Below, in pieces: positions 1 through 6,348 of a DNA stretch of 12,103 nucleotides (its first letter is position 1; each line of letters opens with the position of its first letter). A model generated the notes under the pieces. That model had not been told where the DNA came from and ran no database searches. It was given only the letters and a program-made list of their open reading frames with translations. Source of the DNA: Halolacustris sp051744345 (GTDB lineage: Bacteria > Actinomycetota > Humimicrobiia > Humimicrobiales > Humimicrobiaceae); the NCBI GenBank assembly GCA_051744345.1, contig JBNJCW010000059.1, forward strand, positions 1-12,103, read 5' to 3'. A program made the position numbers and the translations under genes.

Positions 1-67
1 GGTTATAAGCTACAGGCAGCTCCCGGAGGTGCTCTTCTGCATACATGACCCCACCGCCTTCAGGCAT
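1..67 (-). CDS. N-terminal fragment of an unidentified gene, possibly an FAD-dependent oxidoreductase
   Basis: A reading frame runs off the window edge from an ATG at 67-65 and gives 22 residues, MPEGGGVMYAEEHLRELPVA and then YN. An alternative start is the ATG at 46-44 (M8). The pattern 'Met-Tyr-x-Glu-x...-Glu-Leu-Pro-Val-x-Tyr' resembles the short leader before the first FAD-binding strand of many FAD-dependent oxidoreductases, but the GxGxxG motif that would prove this lies outside the window. The ATG overlaps the TGA of a preceding coding-like frame (60-62), which would suit translational coupling. The same frame is open further upstream to ATGs at 86 and at about 106, so the true start is uncertain. 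No strong Shine-Dalgarno separates the candidates. Confidence 0.35.
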   Translation of the reverse strand, partial: MPEGGGVMYAEEHLRELPVAYN

Positions 68-179
68 GCCCTTCCAGATTAGCATGGGGGATAGCAATAT
101 TTTCCAACCCTTTGGCCAGAACATTATCCCGGAAATAATTTAAAACCTGATCAATTTCGGGGAAATCAATAATGTTATC
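60..179 (-). other. coding-like reading frame without a clear start (possible gene remnant)
   Basis: Read on the minus strand from 179 to a TGA at 62-60, this frame gives 39 residues beginning DNIIDFPEIDQVLNYF and ending in IAIPHANLEGHA. Codon choice (GTT, AAT, GAA, CTG, GGG) resembles the neighbouring genes. The frame stays open upstream into the end of the 192-aa gene but contains no ATG, GTG or TTG there, so it cannot be a normal independent gene unless a rare start is used. It ends on the overlapping ATG of the edge gene, in a frame shifted by one. It may be a decayed C-terminus, a frameshifted 5' part of the edge gene, or chance. Confidence 0.2.
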
Positions 180-197
180 CGGCCTTTTTCGGGCCGG
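179..197 (-). terminator. GC-rich hairpin after the 192-aa gene (weak terminator candidate)
   Basis: CCGGCC (179-184) and GGCCGG (192-197) form a perfect 6-bp GC stem with a 7-nt loop, starting 26 nt downstream of the stop codon of the small membrane-protein gene. On the minus-strand transcript it is followed by an AT-rich stretch but not by a run of U, so intrinsic termination would be weak. It could instead be a processing or stability hairpin. Confidence 0.2.
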
Positions 198-223
198 CTG
201 CTTTCCGGTTAAGCATTGCTGTT

Positions 224-802
224 TTAAAACTTGGCTTTCGGTTCCTTTTTGCTGCTCAATGCTTCCTTCAGTTTTTCTGCCTGCCGCCTGCTTTGCATAT
301 GAAAAGCAAACACCGCATTTTTTCCCCGGTTTCCGTACTGGGAAGCTTCAAAGGAGACGCAAAAGCCCTCTGCTGCTTTATCTACAAGGGGCACTACATA
401 GGGAATGACCATCCACAGCCCTTTCCTTGCCCAGCCCTTGCCCAGCATTACATCCCCAATATTGCCCAGCGGTATCTCAACTGTTTCTCCCTTCTGCCCT
501 TTCCCAAAGGATGCAAGATTTGCCGCCTCCCATAATACAGCTGCCCCCACCCCGCCAATAAACAGGTGAAACAGCAATAATGCAGGTATCAGCAGAAGGT
601 ACCAATAGGCATTATAAATTAGGGGAAGCACCAGCGCAGGTATTGTCATCAAAAGCACCAGGACCTGTACCAGTATCCATAACCTGTAGGCGACCGGCCC
701 GATGCGGGGGCCGGTAACTATCAAGCAGCCATCTTTTATCCGCACTGCTACCCTGCTCCCAAACCTTGCCCCGGTCCTGTATGAATATCCTTCAAATTCC
801 AT
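224..802 (-). CDS. small two-helix membrane protein of unknown function
   Basis: This encodes 192 residues. I do not recognise the family. The N-terminal 35 residues are polar and strand-like (RIKDGCLIVTGPRIGP). Two hydrophobic segments follow, at about 39-61 and 66-92, then a cytosolic-looking domain with 'GETVEIPLGNIGDVMLGKGWARKG' character (split here for length: GETVEIPLGN at 105-114, KGWARKG at 122-128) and a final amphipathic, basic helix rich in Lys and Glu. Strands interrupted by a helical hairpin would suit a membrane-anchored PH-like fold, but that is only a guess. The start has GAGGG about 6 nt upstream. The gene begins 29 nt after the MATE pump stop and is probably co-transcribed with it, so a role at the same membrane is possible. 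Confidence 0.75.
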   Translation of the reverse strand: MEFEGYSYRTGARFGSRVAVRIKDGCLIVTGPRIGPVAYRLWILVQVLVLLMTIPALVLPLIYNAYWYLLLIPALLLFHLFIGGVGAAVLWEAANLASFGKGQKGETVEIPLGNIGDVMLGKGWARKGLWMVIPYVVPLVDKAAEGFCVSFEASQYGNRGKNAVFAFHMQSRRQAEKLKEALSSKKEPKAKF

Positions 803-831
803 TTAAATCCCTCAATATCCATTCAATTAAA

Positions 832-2190
832 TCAGGCACTGCCGGATAAGTTTACCCTGCCTATAATCCGGACTTCCCTGTAAAGAAAAGCAAAACTTAC
901 CATAAAAGAAAATATATCAGTTACCGGCCAGCTAAGCCATACCCCGGTAAGCCCCATAAGCGCCGGCAGAAGCAGGACTGCAGGAACAAAAAACAGCACA
1001 TTCCTGGAAAGGGTAATAAAAAGGGCGGGCTGCGCTTTGCCGATCGCCTGAAAAAATGCAGCACCCAGTATAGGAAAGCTCCACAGGGGGGAAAGGATAG
1101 CAATCAGCCTTAAGGGCATAACCCCCTTGCTGATTATCTCCGGGTCATCGGTAAAAAAGCCCAGCAGAAACTCGGGGAATATTACCATAAATACCAGGCC
1201 GGTAGAGGAGATAATTACTGTCCACAGCAGGGCTTCCTTCAGCGTTTTTTTAACCCTCAAAAATAGCTCTGCCCCGTAGTTGAAACCGACAATCGGTGAA
1301 AAACCGTGGCTTATGCCCAAGATAGGCATAAAAATCAGGTCTATTATCCTAATGCCTATGCCGGTTATGGCTATATACATATCCCCTCCGTACCTCTGGA
1401 CAACTTTTATAAACAGAATGAACATCAGGCTGCCGATTATCTCCATCAAAAAAGATGGTATCCCGATGGCCAGCACTTCTCTGGATATCTTTTTTCTAAG
1501 CCTGAATTTATCAAGGTTAAGGTGAAATATGCTCTGGGCTGAAAGAAAGAAACCGTATATGTAAATACAGCTCACAGCCTGGCTGATAACGGTAGCTATA
1601 GCCGCCCCCCTTACCCCCATTCCCAGGACAAAGATAAATAACGGGTCCAGGGCAATATTTAAGCACGCGCCTATCAGCATGGCATACATGGATGCCCTGG
1701 GTTTGCCTTCCGCCCTTATCAGGTTATTTCCGTTTATGGAAAAGGTATAGAAAACAAAACCTATCAGTATTATCTCCAGATAATCCTTGGCATAAGGCAG
1801 GACGTCAGCAGAAGCCCCCAGGAAGGTCAAAATCCTGTCCATAAACAAATAAAATACTGCAATCAGGGGAATATTTAATACCAGGTTTAAGATTATGCTG
1901 TTTCCTGCAGCGATCCTTGCCCTTTCGCTGTCGCTGCTGCCCAGTGACCTTGAAACCACAGATGCAGCCCCCACCCCGGTAAGCAGGCCTATGGCAATCA
2001 TAAAAATCATCACAGGCAGAACAACCGTAAGGCCGGCTATTGCCAGGGGGCCAACCCCCCTGCCTACAAAAAGGGTATCCACAAAATTATAAAGGGCTAC
2101 TATCACCATACCCGTGACCGCAGGCAGTGAAAACTGAAATAAAAGCCTCCTTAAGTTTCCATTAAGTATAAGTGTTTTTTGTTTTTCCAT
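832..2190 (-). CDS. MATE-family multidrug/toxin efflux transporter
   Basis: This encodes 452 residues, the usual length for the family. It is a hydrophobic protein with about 12 predicted membrane helices arranged as two repeated halves. The first helix region carries the family pattern NFVDTLFVGRGVGPLAIAGL (35-54), with Asn, Asp and the FVG-G-G signature typical of the MepA/DinF-like bacterial branch. A second charged loop, SRSLGSSDSERA (about 80-91), corresponds to the conserved 'G-x-x-D-x-x-x-A' segment after helix 2. Such proteins exchange Na+ or H+ for cationic drugs or metabolites across the cytoplasmic membrane; the substrate cannot be told from sequence. Translation starts at ATG with GAGG only about 4 nt upstream. 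The gene probably leads a short unit with the 192-aa protein and is separated from galT by 294 nt containing its own likely promoter. Confidence 0.93.
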   Translation of the reverse strand: MEKQKTLILNGNLRRLLFQFSLPAVTGMVIVALYNFVDTLFVGRGVGPLAIAGLTVVLPVMIFMIAIGLLTGVGAASVVSRSLGSSDSERARIAAGNSIILNLVLNIPLIAVFYLFMDRILTFLGASADVLPYAKDYLEIILIGFVFYTFSINGNNLIRAEGKPRASMYAMLIGACLNIALDPLFIFVLGMGVRGAAIATVISQAVSCIYIYGFFLSAQSIFHLNLDKFRLRKKISREVLAIGIPSFLMEIIGSLMFILFIKVVQRYGGDMYIAITGIGIRIIDLIFMPILGISHGFSPIVGFNYGAELFLRVKKTLKEALLWTVIISSTGLVFMVIFPEFLLGFFTDDPEIISKGVMPLRLIAILSPLWSFPILGAAFFQAIGKAQPALFITLSRNVLFFVPAVLLLPALMGLTGVWLSWPVTDIFSFMVSFAFLYREVRIIGRVNLSGSA

Positions 2191-2294
2191 AAGTCCTCTA
2201 TTCCATACATACAGGAAAGTATTTTACCTAATTTGGAGGAAAAATAGTACTTTTTTTAAGAATCTGCCGCTGCATCATACATTGCCCATATTTT

Positions 2295-2351
2295 TTATTC
2301 CGCGGCTTTAATCCAGGCAGGTATAAAATCCGGCAATATTTTACCAAACAT
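2295..2351 (-). other. 18-codon reading frame in the MATE leader (possible leader peptide or remnant)
   Basis: An ATG at 2351-2349 opens MFGKILPDFIPAWIKAAE and stops at TAA (2297-2295). The same frame continues past that stop for 12 more codons (KIWAMYDAAADS) to a TAA at 2258-2256. The composition looks protein-like, yet an in-frame stop precedes the ATG by three codons, and only a weak AGG sits next to it. It lies just inside the transcript expected from the promoter at 2374-2401. It could be a leader peptide, a decayed gene end, or chance; I favour chance or remnant. Confidence 0.15.
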
Positions 2352-2373
2352 AACCTGATATTAAAAAGCTTCG

Positions 2374-2401
2374 ATTATACAAATATCAATATAATTTTTA
2401 A
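2374..2401 (-). promoter_or_regulatory. sigma-70-type promoter candidate for the MATE unit
   Basis: On the minus strand a perfect TATAAT (2379-2374) is preceded, after 16 nt, by TTAAAA (2401-2396), which matches four of six -35 positions. The surroundings are very AT-rich, which raises the chance of a random match. Transcription would begin near 2366 and leave a leader of roughly 175 nt before the MATE start. The rest of the gap (2191-2484) shows no convincing intrinsic terminator for galT. Confidence 0.4.
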
Positions 2402-2484
2402 TAATAGGGGGCACCTCAGTTATAAGGTTCATTAAATACCAAAAAGAATTTTGCTTTCTATGGGCACAATCTGTAATGAGCCGC

Positions 2485-3489
2485 CTACCGGGCATCCCTC
2501 AACTCAGCTGCTTTTTCTTCCGGCAGGGTATCATTTATAAAGGTACCTGCCCCTAATTCACAACCTGCCAAATACTTTAGTTTATCCCTGGTCCTATACG
2601 GCGGGTAAAATTCAAGATGAAAATGATAGTAAGGGTATTTTTTGTTATCCGCTGGAACCTGGTGGATCACCATGGTATAAGGCATCCTGAAATTGAAAAG
2701 GCGGTTGTATCTATTTAAAAGCTTTTTAATCATCTTTGCCAACGAACCTATTTCCCCATTTTCAAGCCGGCATATGTTTCCCATATGCCTTAGGGGATAA
2801 ATATGAACCTCATACGGCCAGCGGGCATAGAAGGGAATGAAGGAAATGAAATTATCATCCCTGTCTATAACCCTTTTGCCCTCCTCAACCTCCCTGCTGA
2901 CTACCTGGCAGTGCAGGCAGCCATTATTCCTGTCATAAAATTTTTTGGATGAGCTTAGTTCTGTTTTTGCCACGGGAGGAATAAAAGAAAATGCATATAT
3001 CTGCCCGTGGGGGTGGGAAAGGGTAACCCCTATTTCCTCTCCCTTATTTTCAAAAATCAGGACATATTTTATGTATTTTTTGCTGCCCAGCTCAGCATAC
3101 CTGTCCATCCAAACCTTAACCAGGTTCCTTATCCTTGCCTCCGGCATTTTTTCCAAAAACAAATCATGATCTGAGGTATAGCATACTACTTCACAAATAC
3201 CCTTAGACTCTTTCCTAACATAGCCTGTACCGGCAGAACCCTTTCGAAAAACATCCTGCTCTGAAAACAAATCGGTACCTAACATGTCCGGGTTTCTGCT
3301 GAAAGTGGGAAATCTGTTTTCAAAAACTACAATATCATACTCGCTTGCAGGTATCTCGGTAGGCATTTTATTCGGTTTGGTCGGACAGAGAGGACAAAAA
3401 TCCCTGGGAGGGAGAAATGTCCTTTCCTGCCTCTGGGTGGCAATAGCCACAACATGGTCTTTTATGGGATCATACCTCAGCTCCAGCAT
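2485..3489 (-). CDS. galT: galactose-1-phosphate uridylyltransferase (class I GalT)
   Basis: This encodes 334 residues, normal for the family. The enzyme transfers UMP from UDP-glucose to galactose 1-phosphate in the Leloir pathway, by a ping-pong mechanism through a uridylylated histidine. The active-site motif HPHGQ is at 159-163: H161 is the expected nucleophile and H159 a metal ligand. The N-terminal zinc pair is C32-x-x-C35. A second pair, C191-x-x-C194, lies in the inter-domain region. The C-terminal HIT-like half has HFHLE at 289-293 and the usual ending 'ELGAGTFINDTLPEEKA'. The start is ATG with a GGGGAG-type ribosome site within the 11-nt galK-galT gap, so the two genes are surely one transcript. 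All key residues are present and the enzyme should be active. The downstream gap has no clear terminator. Confidence 0.96.
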   Translation of the reverse strand: MLELRYDPIKDHVVAIATQRQERTFLPPRDFCPLCPTKPNKMPTEIPASEYDIVVFENRFPTFSRNPDMLGTDLFSEQDVFRKGSAGTGYVRKESKGICEVVCYTSDHDLFLEKMPEARIRNLVKVWMDRYAELGSKKYIKYVLIFENKGEEIGVTLSHPHGQIYAFSFIPPVAKTELSSSKKFYDRNNGCLHCQVVSREVEEGKRVIDRDDNFISFIPFYARWPYEVHIYPLRHMGNICRLENGEIGSLAKMIKKLLNRYNRLFNFRMPYTMVIHQVPADNKKYPYYHFHLEFYPPYRTRDKLKYLAGCELGAGTFINDTLPEEKAAELRDAR

Positions 3490-3500
3490 TTAACTCCCCC

Positions 3501-4820
3501 CTAAAAATTATAATAAATCAAGTACCTTCCGTCCTCTTTCAGAACAGTTTTTTTGCTGAATCCTCCGGTACTTGCAGGACATCGGCTTTCGCTTGCCTGC
3601 CTATCCCCGGCGCAGCCCCTTTCTATAAATCTCTTTGTTCCGTCAGAGGGAAGGCATTGGATAAAACAGGGCAATACTCCAAACCTTGATTTAAATTTGT
3701 TTCCAACCTCCGAAGCTATAACTTCTGCACTCCTTTTCTTTACAATAGCTATAATATTTCCCCCGAAACCTGCCCCCATAAGCCTTGCTCCGTAAACGCC
3801 TTCTATCCTGCATATCTCTTCCACCAGGAAATCAAGCCTCTCGGTAGAAACTTCATAATCATCCCTGAGGCTTGAATGGGAACTGATAAGGAGTGAGCCC
3901 AGCTTGTTCATATCTCCTACCATTATGGCCTTCTTTGCTTTTTTTACCCTATCGTTTTCAGTTACAACATGCCTTGCCCTTCTAAAAAGCTTTTTATCCA
4001 TACGGTCCTCTATTTTTCCCAGCATATGCATGCTGATATCAGATAAGCTTTTAATGCTATTATCTTCCAGTATCAAGTTAACCTGTTTTAAGGCTTCCCT
4101 GCATTCTCTGCCCCTCTTATTGTATTCGGTCTCATAAAGATTTCTTTTCTGGCCGGAATCAACAATTAATATTGTATTGTCCCCTAACCTGAAAGGTATA
4201 TATTCACAGCAAAGATCTTTAAAATCTATAAATACCGCGTGGTCTTTTTTGCCGTAGGCTACAGTTATTTGGTCCAGGAAACCGCATTTTACCCCTACAA
4301 AATTATTTTCACTCCAGTTGCAGTACCTTACGGTTTCCCCTATGCTGATTTCCAGTTTAAAGGCCTCTTCAAGAAACTTACCCACACCAACCTCCAGGGC
4401 AGCCGAAGAACTTATGCCTGCCCCTATGGGAAGATTGGTGCTCAGAGCCATGCCAAATCCGCCAATCTTTTGATGGTTCTGCATATATCCCTTGACCACT
4501 CCCTTTATGTAATTAATCCATCCAGCATTTTCGTCATAGCATATGTTATTTATGGAAAATTTTTGGGACTGTCCAAGTGCCTGCGAGTAGGCCTCCACCA
4601 GATTTGAATTGTTTTTTGCCCCTGTAATAAATATGTACCTGTCTATTGCAGCTGCAATAGACAGGCCATTATTATAATCGGTATGCTCACCAATTATATT
4701 GACCCTGCCGGGAGACAATATATTCACAAGTTCCTGGTTAGGGCTTAAATTATGCCCGAATTTTTCCAGAAACAGCTCTTCCTGTTTCCTAAATATAGTA
4801 AAAAACGTAGAGCCTCCCAT
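3501..4820 (-). CDS. galK: galactokinase with an unusual C-terminal tail
   Basis: This GHMP-family kinase phosphorylates galactose at C1 with ATP. I choose the ATG at 4820 (439 aa) over the in-frame ATG at 4847, because AGGAAGG lies 6 nt before the former and nothing SD-like precedes the latter. In the 439-aa numbering, the galactokinase signature with GRVNIIGEHTDYNNG is at about 38-52, the GHMP ATP-binding loop GAGISSSAALE at 133-143, the catalytic Asp in GVKCGFLDQ at 183, and the third motif MGAGFGG at 348-354. The normal fold should end near residue 398. Another 40 or so residues follow (GCAGDRQASESRCPASTGGF and on) that do not look like galactokinase and overlie a nested inverted repeat. 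galT follows after 11 nt. Enzyme identity is secure; the status of the tail is not. Confidence 0.95.
   Translation of the reverse strand: MGGSTFFTIFRKQEELFLEKFGHNLSPNQELVNILSPGRVNIIGEHTDYNNGLSIAAAIDRYIFITGAKNNSNLVEAYSQALGQSQKFSINNICYDENAGWINYIKGVVKGYMQNHQKIGGFGMALSTNLPIGAGISSSAALEVGVGKFLEEAFKLEISIGETVRYCNWSENNFVGVKCGFLDQITVAYGKKDHAVFIDFKDLCCEYIPFRLGDNTILIVDSGQKRNLYETEYNKRGRECREALKQVNLILEDNSIKSLSDISMHMLGKIEDRMDKKLFRRARHVVTENDRVKKAKKAIMVGDMNKLGSLLISSHSSLRDDYEVSTERLDFLVEEICRIEGVYGARLMGAGFGGNIIAIVKKRSAEVIASEVGNKFKSRFGVLPCFIQCLPSDGTKRFIERGCAGDRQASESRCPASTGGFSKKTVLKEDGRYLIYYNF
3519..3574 (-). repeat. nested inverted repeat at the 3' end of galK
   Basis: CAAGTACC (3519-3526) pairs perfectly with GGTACTTG (3567-3574) across 40 nt. 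Inside, TTCAG (3538-3542) pairs with CTGAA (3556-3560). An adjacent pair, GCAGG (3574-3578) with CCTGC (3596-3600), can form a second hairpin, so the region can fold into a small structured RNA just upstream of the galT ribosome site. It coincides with the non-family tail of GalK. A role in galK/galT ratio or mRNA stability is inference. Confidence 0.4.
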
Positions 4821-4826
4821 AGGTGT

Positions 4827-4833
4827 CCTTCCT
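4827..4833 (-). promoter_or_regulatory. ribosome binding site deciding the galK start
   Basis: AGGAAGG on the minus strand ends 6 nt before the ATG at 4820. The longer ORF start at 4847 has no purine-rich site in front of it, and its first nine residues would be translated through this site, so 4820 is the better start. Confidence 0.7.
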
Positions 4834-4908
4834 GAAAATGCTTGCATTTTAAAGAATACCGGCTCAGCTCAATCAGGCCCCCTAAGACCTTAAGTGGTTC
4901 CGGCCAGA

Positions 4909-4923
4909 GGGTATCGAATACCC
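4909..4923. promoter_or_regulatory. 15-bp palindrome upstream of galK (operator candidate)
   Basis: GGGTAT-CGA-ATACCC is a perfect 6-bp inverted repeat with a 3-nt centre, 88 nt upstream of the galK start in the gap between the ROK repressor gene and galK. Its size and symmetry suit a dimeric regulator such as the adjacent ROK protein, or a short RNA hairpin. I found no second copy upstream of the other genes in the window, and no clear -10/-35 pair beside it. Confidence 0.35.
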
Positions 4924-5005
4924 GTACCTTCCTAAACAATGAAGCCGCAGCATCTACCCGCTTCTGCTATGCACCCAATAGCTTTTTTTAAGTTTTTTCT
5001 GGCTG

Positions 5006-5024
5006 CCGGTTTAAACCATACCGG
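5006..5024. promoter_or_regulatory. CCGG-flanked palindrome in the ROK-galK gap
   Basis: The decamer GGTTTAAACC (5008-5017) is a perfect palindrome, and CCGG blocks lie at 5006-5009 and 5021-5024, so the segment can also pair as CCGGT...ACCGG. It sits about 65 nt after the ROK stop and 190 nt before galK. On the minus transcript it is followed within a few bases by an A-rich stretch rather than U, so it is a poor terminator. It could be an operator; evidence is symmetry only. Nothing else is evident in the 270-nt gap. Confidence 0.25.
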
Positions 5025-5090
5025 ATGTTATCCTAAAAAAATCTTTAAGCCTAAATGTTTAAATCTCCTGCAGGGACCTTATGGCTGACA

Positions 5091-6302
5091 TCATAGTGTT
5101 TTTTTCACCAGGTATTCGCCGGACACACCCAGGCTGTTTAGATTAAGCGTTTTTTCAAATACTACAGATGTAGCCCCAATTAGTCCAACTTTCTCCCCTA
5201 ACCTTGAAAATTGGATATTGTAGGAATCCTTAACCTTGGGGAAAGTGTTTTCAGTTACTGTTTTCCTAACTATATTTAAATATTTCTCACCAAACTTTAT
5301 GGCCTCTCCGTGAATTATTACCAGTTCAGGGTTAAACATTTTTATTGCATTGGAGATCCCTATCCCCAGGTACCTGGCATTTTCTTCAACCCGCCTGGTG
5401 ACAATTTCATTATTTTCCCTGTAGAGTTTATACAGCTCATCCAGCGATATTTTTGTTCCCTTCATATCCTTATTGATATTATCAATCAGCGCTGTAACCG
5501 AACATAAGGTTTCCAGGCACCCGGCATTACCGCAGTGGCAGAGCTTGTTCCCGCCCAGGTTGGTGGTAATATGCCCGATTTCTCCTGCCATTCCCTTGTC
5601 TCCTCCAAACAGCCGGTCATTTATAAAGACCCCTGAGCCTATGCCCACTCCTGTCTCTATGCAGACAAAGTTTTTCACCCCTTTAGCCATTCCGTACAAT
5701 TTTTCCGCTATTGCCTGAACCCGGCACTCATTATCGATGTAGGTGGGAAAACCTATTTTTTGCTCTACTGCCTTCTTCAAATCAATATCAGACCATCCGG
5801 CAAGATTCGGGGAAAAAGTCACAATACCCTTTTTACAGTCAACAAGCCCGGGGGCTCCAATACCTATACCCAGGACATTTTGGCTGCCAAGCAGTGCTTT
5901 TTCCATTATTTTTTCAGAGCCCTCTACTATCTTATCAATAACAGGCTGGGGCCCAAGCCATTCCTCAGTGGGGACCTTCATGATTTCAATTACATTGGAC
6001 AGGAGGTCAGTTACCGCAATCCTGATGCTCTTTACCCCAATCATGGCCCCCAATATATATCCGGCCCTGCTATTGAACTCCAGCAGGGTAGCCCTTTTGC
6101 CTCCGTTTGAGGAAGATTTGGATTTGCCGGCCTCTTTAACCATGCCCTCCCCTATAAGTTCATTTATATATGTAGAAACTGTCGGGCGGCTGGTTTTTAG
6201 GAGCCTGGAAACATCTGCCCTGGAGACATGCCCCCTGTTTATAATTATTTTCAGAATATTTTTCTTATTTATCTCTTTTATAGAGATAGCTTTTTCCCTC
6301 AT
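5091..6302 (-). CDS. ROK-family transcriptional repressor (XylR/NagC type)
   Basis: This encodes 403 residues, the size of a ROK repressor rather than a stand-alone sugar kinase (about 300). An N-terminal winged helix-turn-helix occupies about 8-60 (INRGHVSRADVSRLLKTSRP, then TVSTYINELI), followed by the ROK sugar-binding domain. GIGIGAPGLVD is at 145-155. The ROK zinc site is complete: H244 with C255-x-C257-x4-C262 in the pattern H...CHCGNAGCLE. In the segment where ROK kinases have the catalytic Asp (N-D-A-N), this protein reads DNECRVQA, with Glu at 192, consistent with a sensor rather than a kinase. The ATG lacks a clear Shine-Dalgarno and follows a stop two codons upstream. The gene sits between the transporter/isomerase operon and galKT, so it probably controls one or both in response to a sugar. 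Confidence 0.92.
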   Translation of the reverse strand: MREKAISIKEINKKNILKIIINRGHVSRADVSRLLKTSRPTVSTYINELIGEGMVKEAGKSKSSSNGGKRATLLEFNSRAGYILGAMIGVKSIRIAVTDLLSNVIEIMKVPTEEWLGPQPVIDKIVEGSEKIMEKALLGSQNVLGIGIGAPGLVDCKKGIVTFSPNLAGWSDIDLKKAVEQKIGFPTYIDNECRVQAIAEKLYGMAKGVKNFVCIETGVGIGSGVFINDRLFGGDKGMAGEIGHITTNLGGNKLCHCGNAGCLETLCSVTALIDNINKDMKGTKISLDELYKLYRENNEIVTRRVEENARYLGIGISNAIKMFNPELVIIHGEAIKFGEKYLNIVRKTVTENTFPKVKDSYNIQFSRLGEKVGLIGATSVVFEKTLNLNSLGVSGEYLVKKTL

Positions 6303-6348
6303 ACTTTAATTTTTAAACTTTTGATATTTTTAGCTATTTATTACACCA

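Noticed and set aside
60..179. PTS fructose-type EIIA active site (IAIPHA) in the left-edge frame
   Set aside because: The six-residue resemblance is not supported by the flanking residues, the frame has no start, and it stops a few residues later.
3574..3600. Known riboswitch class at the galK-galT junction
   Set aside because: The segment can fold, but I could not match it to the conserved core of any riboswitch I know, and it lies inside an open reading frame.
4239..4607. 122-aa plus-strand ORF within galK
   Set aside because: Lies wholly antisense to well-conserved galactokinase motifs, has no ribosome site, and its protein shows no family pattern.
4745..4939. 64-aa minus-strand ORF overlapping the galK start region
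   Set aside because: Out of frame with galK, covers the galK ribosome site and the palindrome at 4909-4923, and has no recognisable content.
6271..6287. 6-bp inverted repeat ATCTCT/AGAGAT at the beginning of the ROK gene
   Set aside because: AT-rich, within coding codons 6-11, and short enough to occur by chance; no supporting context for attenuation or autoregulation.
5743..6309. 188-aa plus-strand ORF opposite the ROK gene
   Set aside because: It mirrors the ROK HTH and N-terminal sugar domain; hydrophobic, Pro/Ser-rich composition is typical of an antisense shadow.
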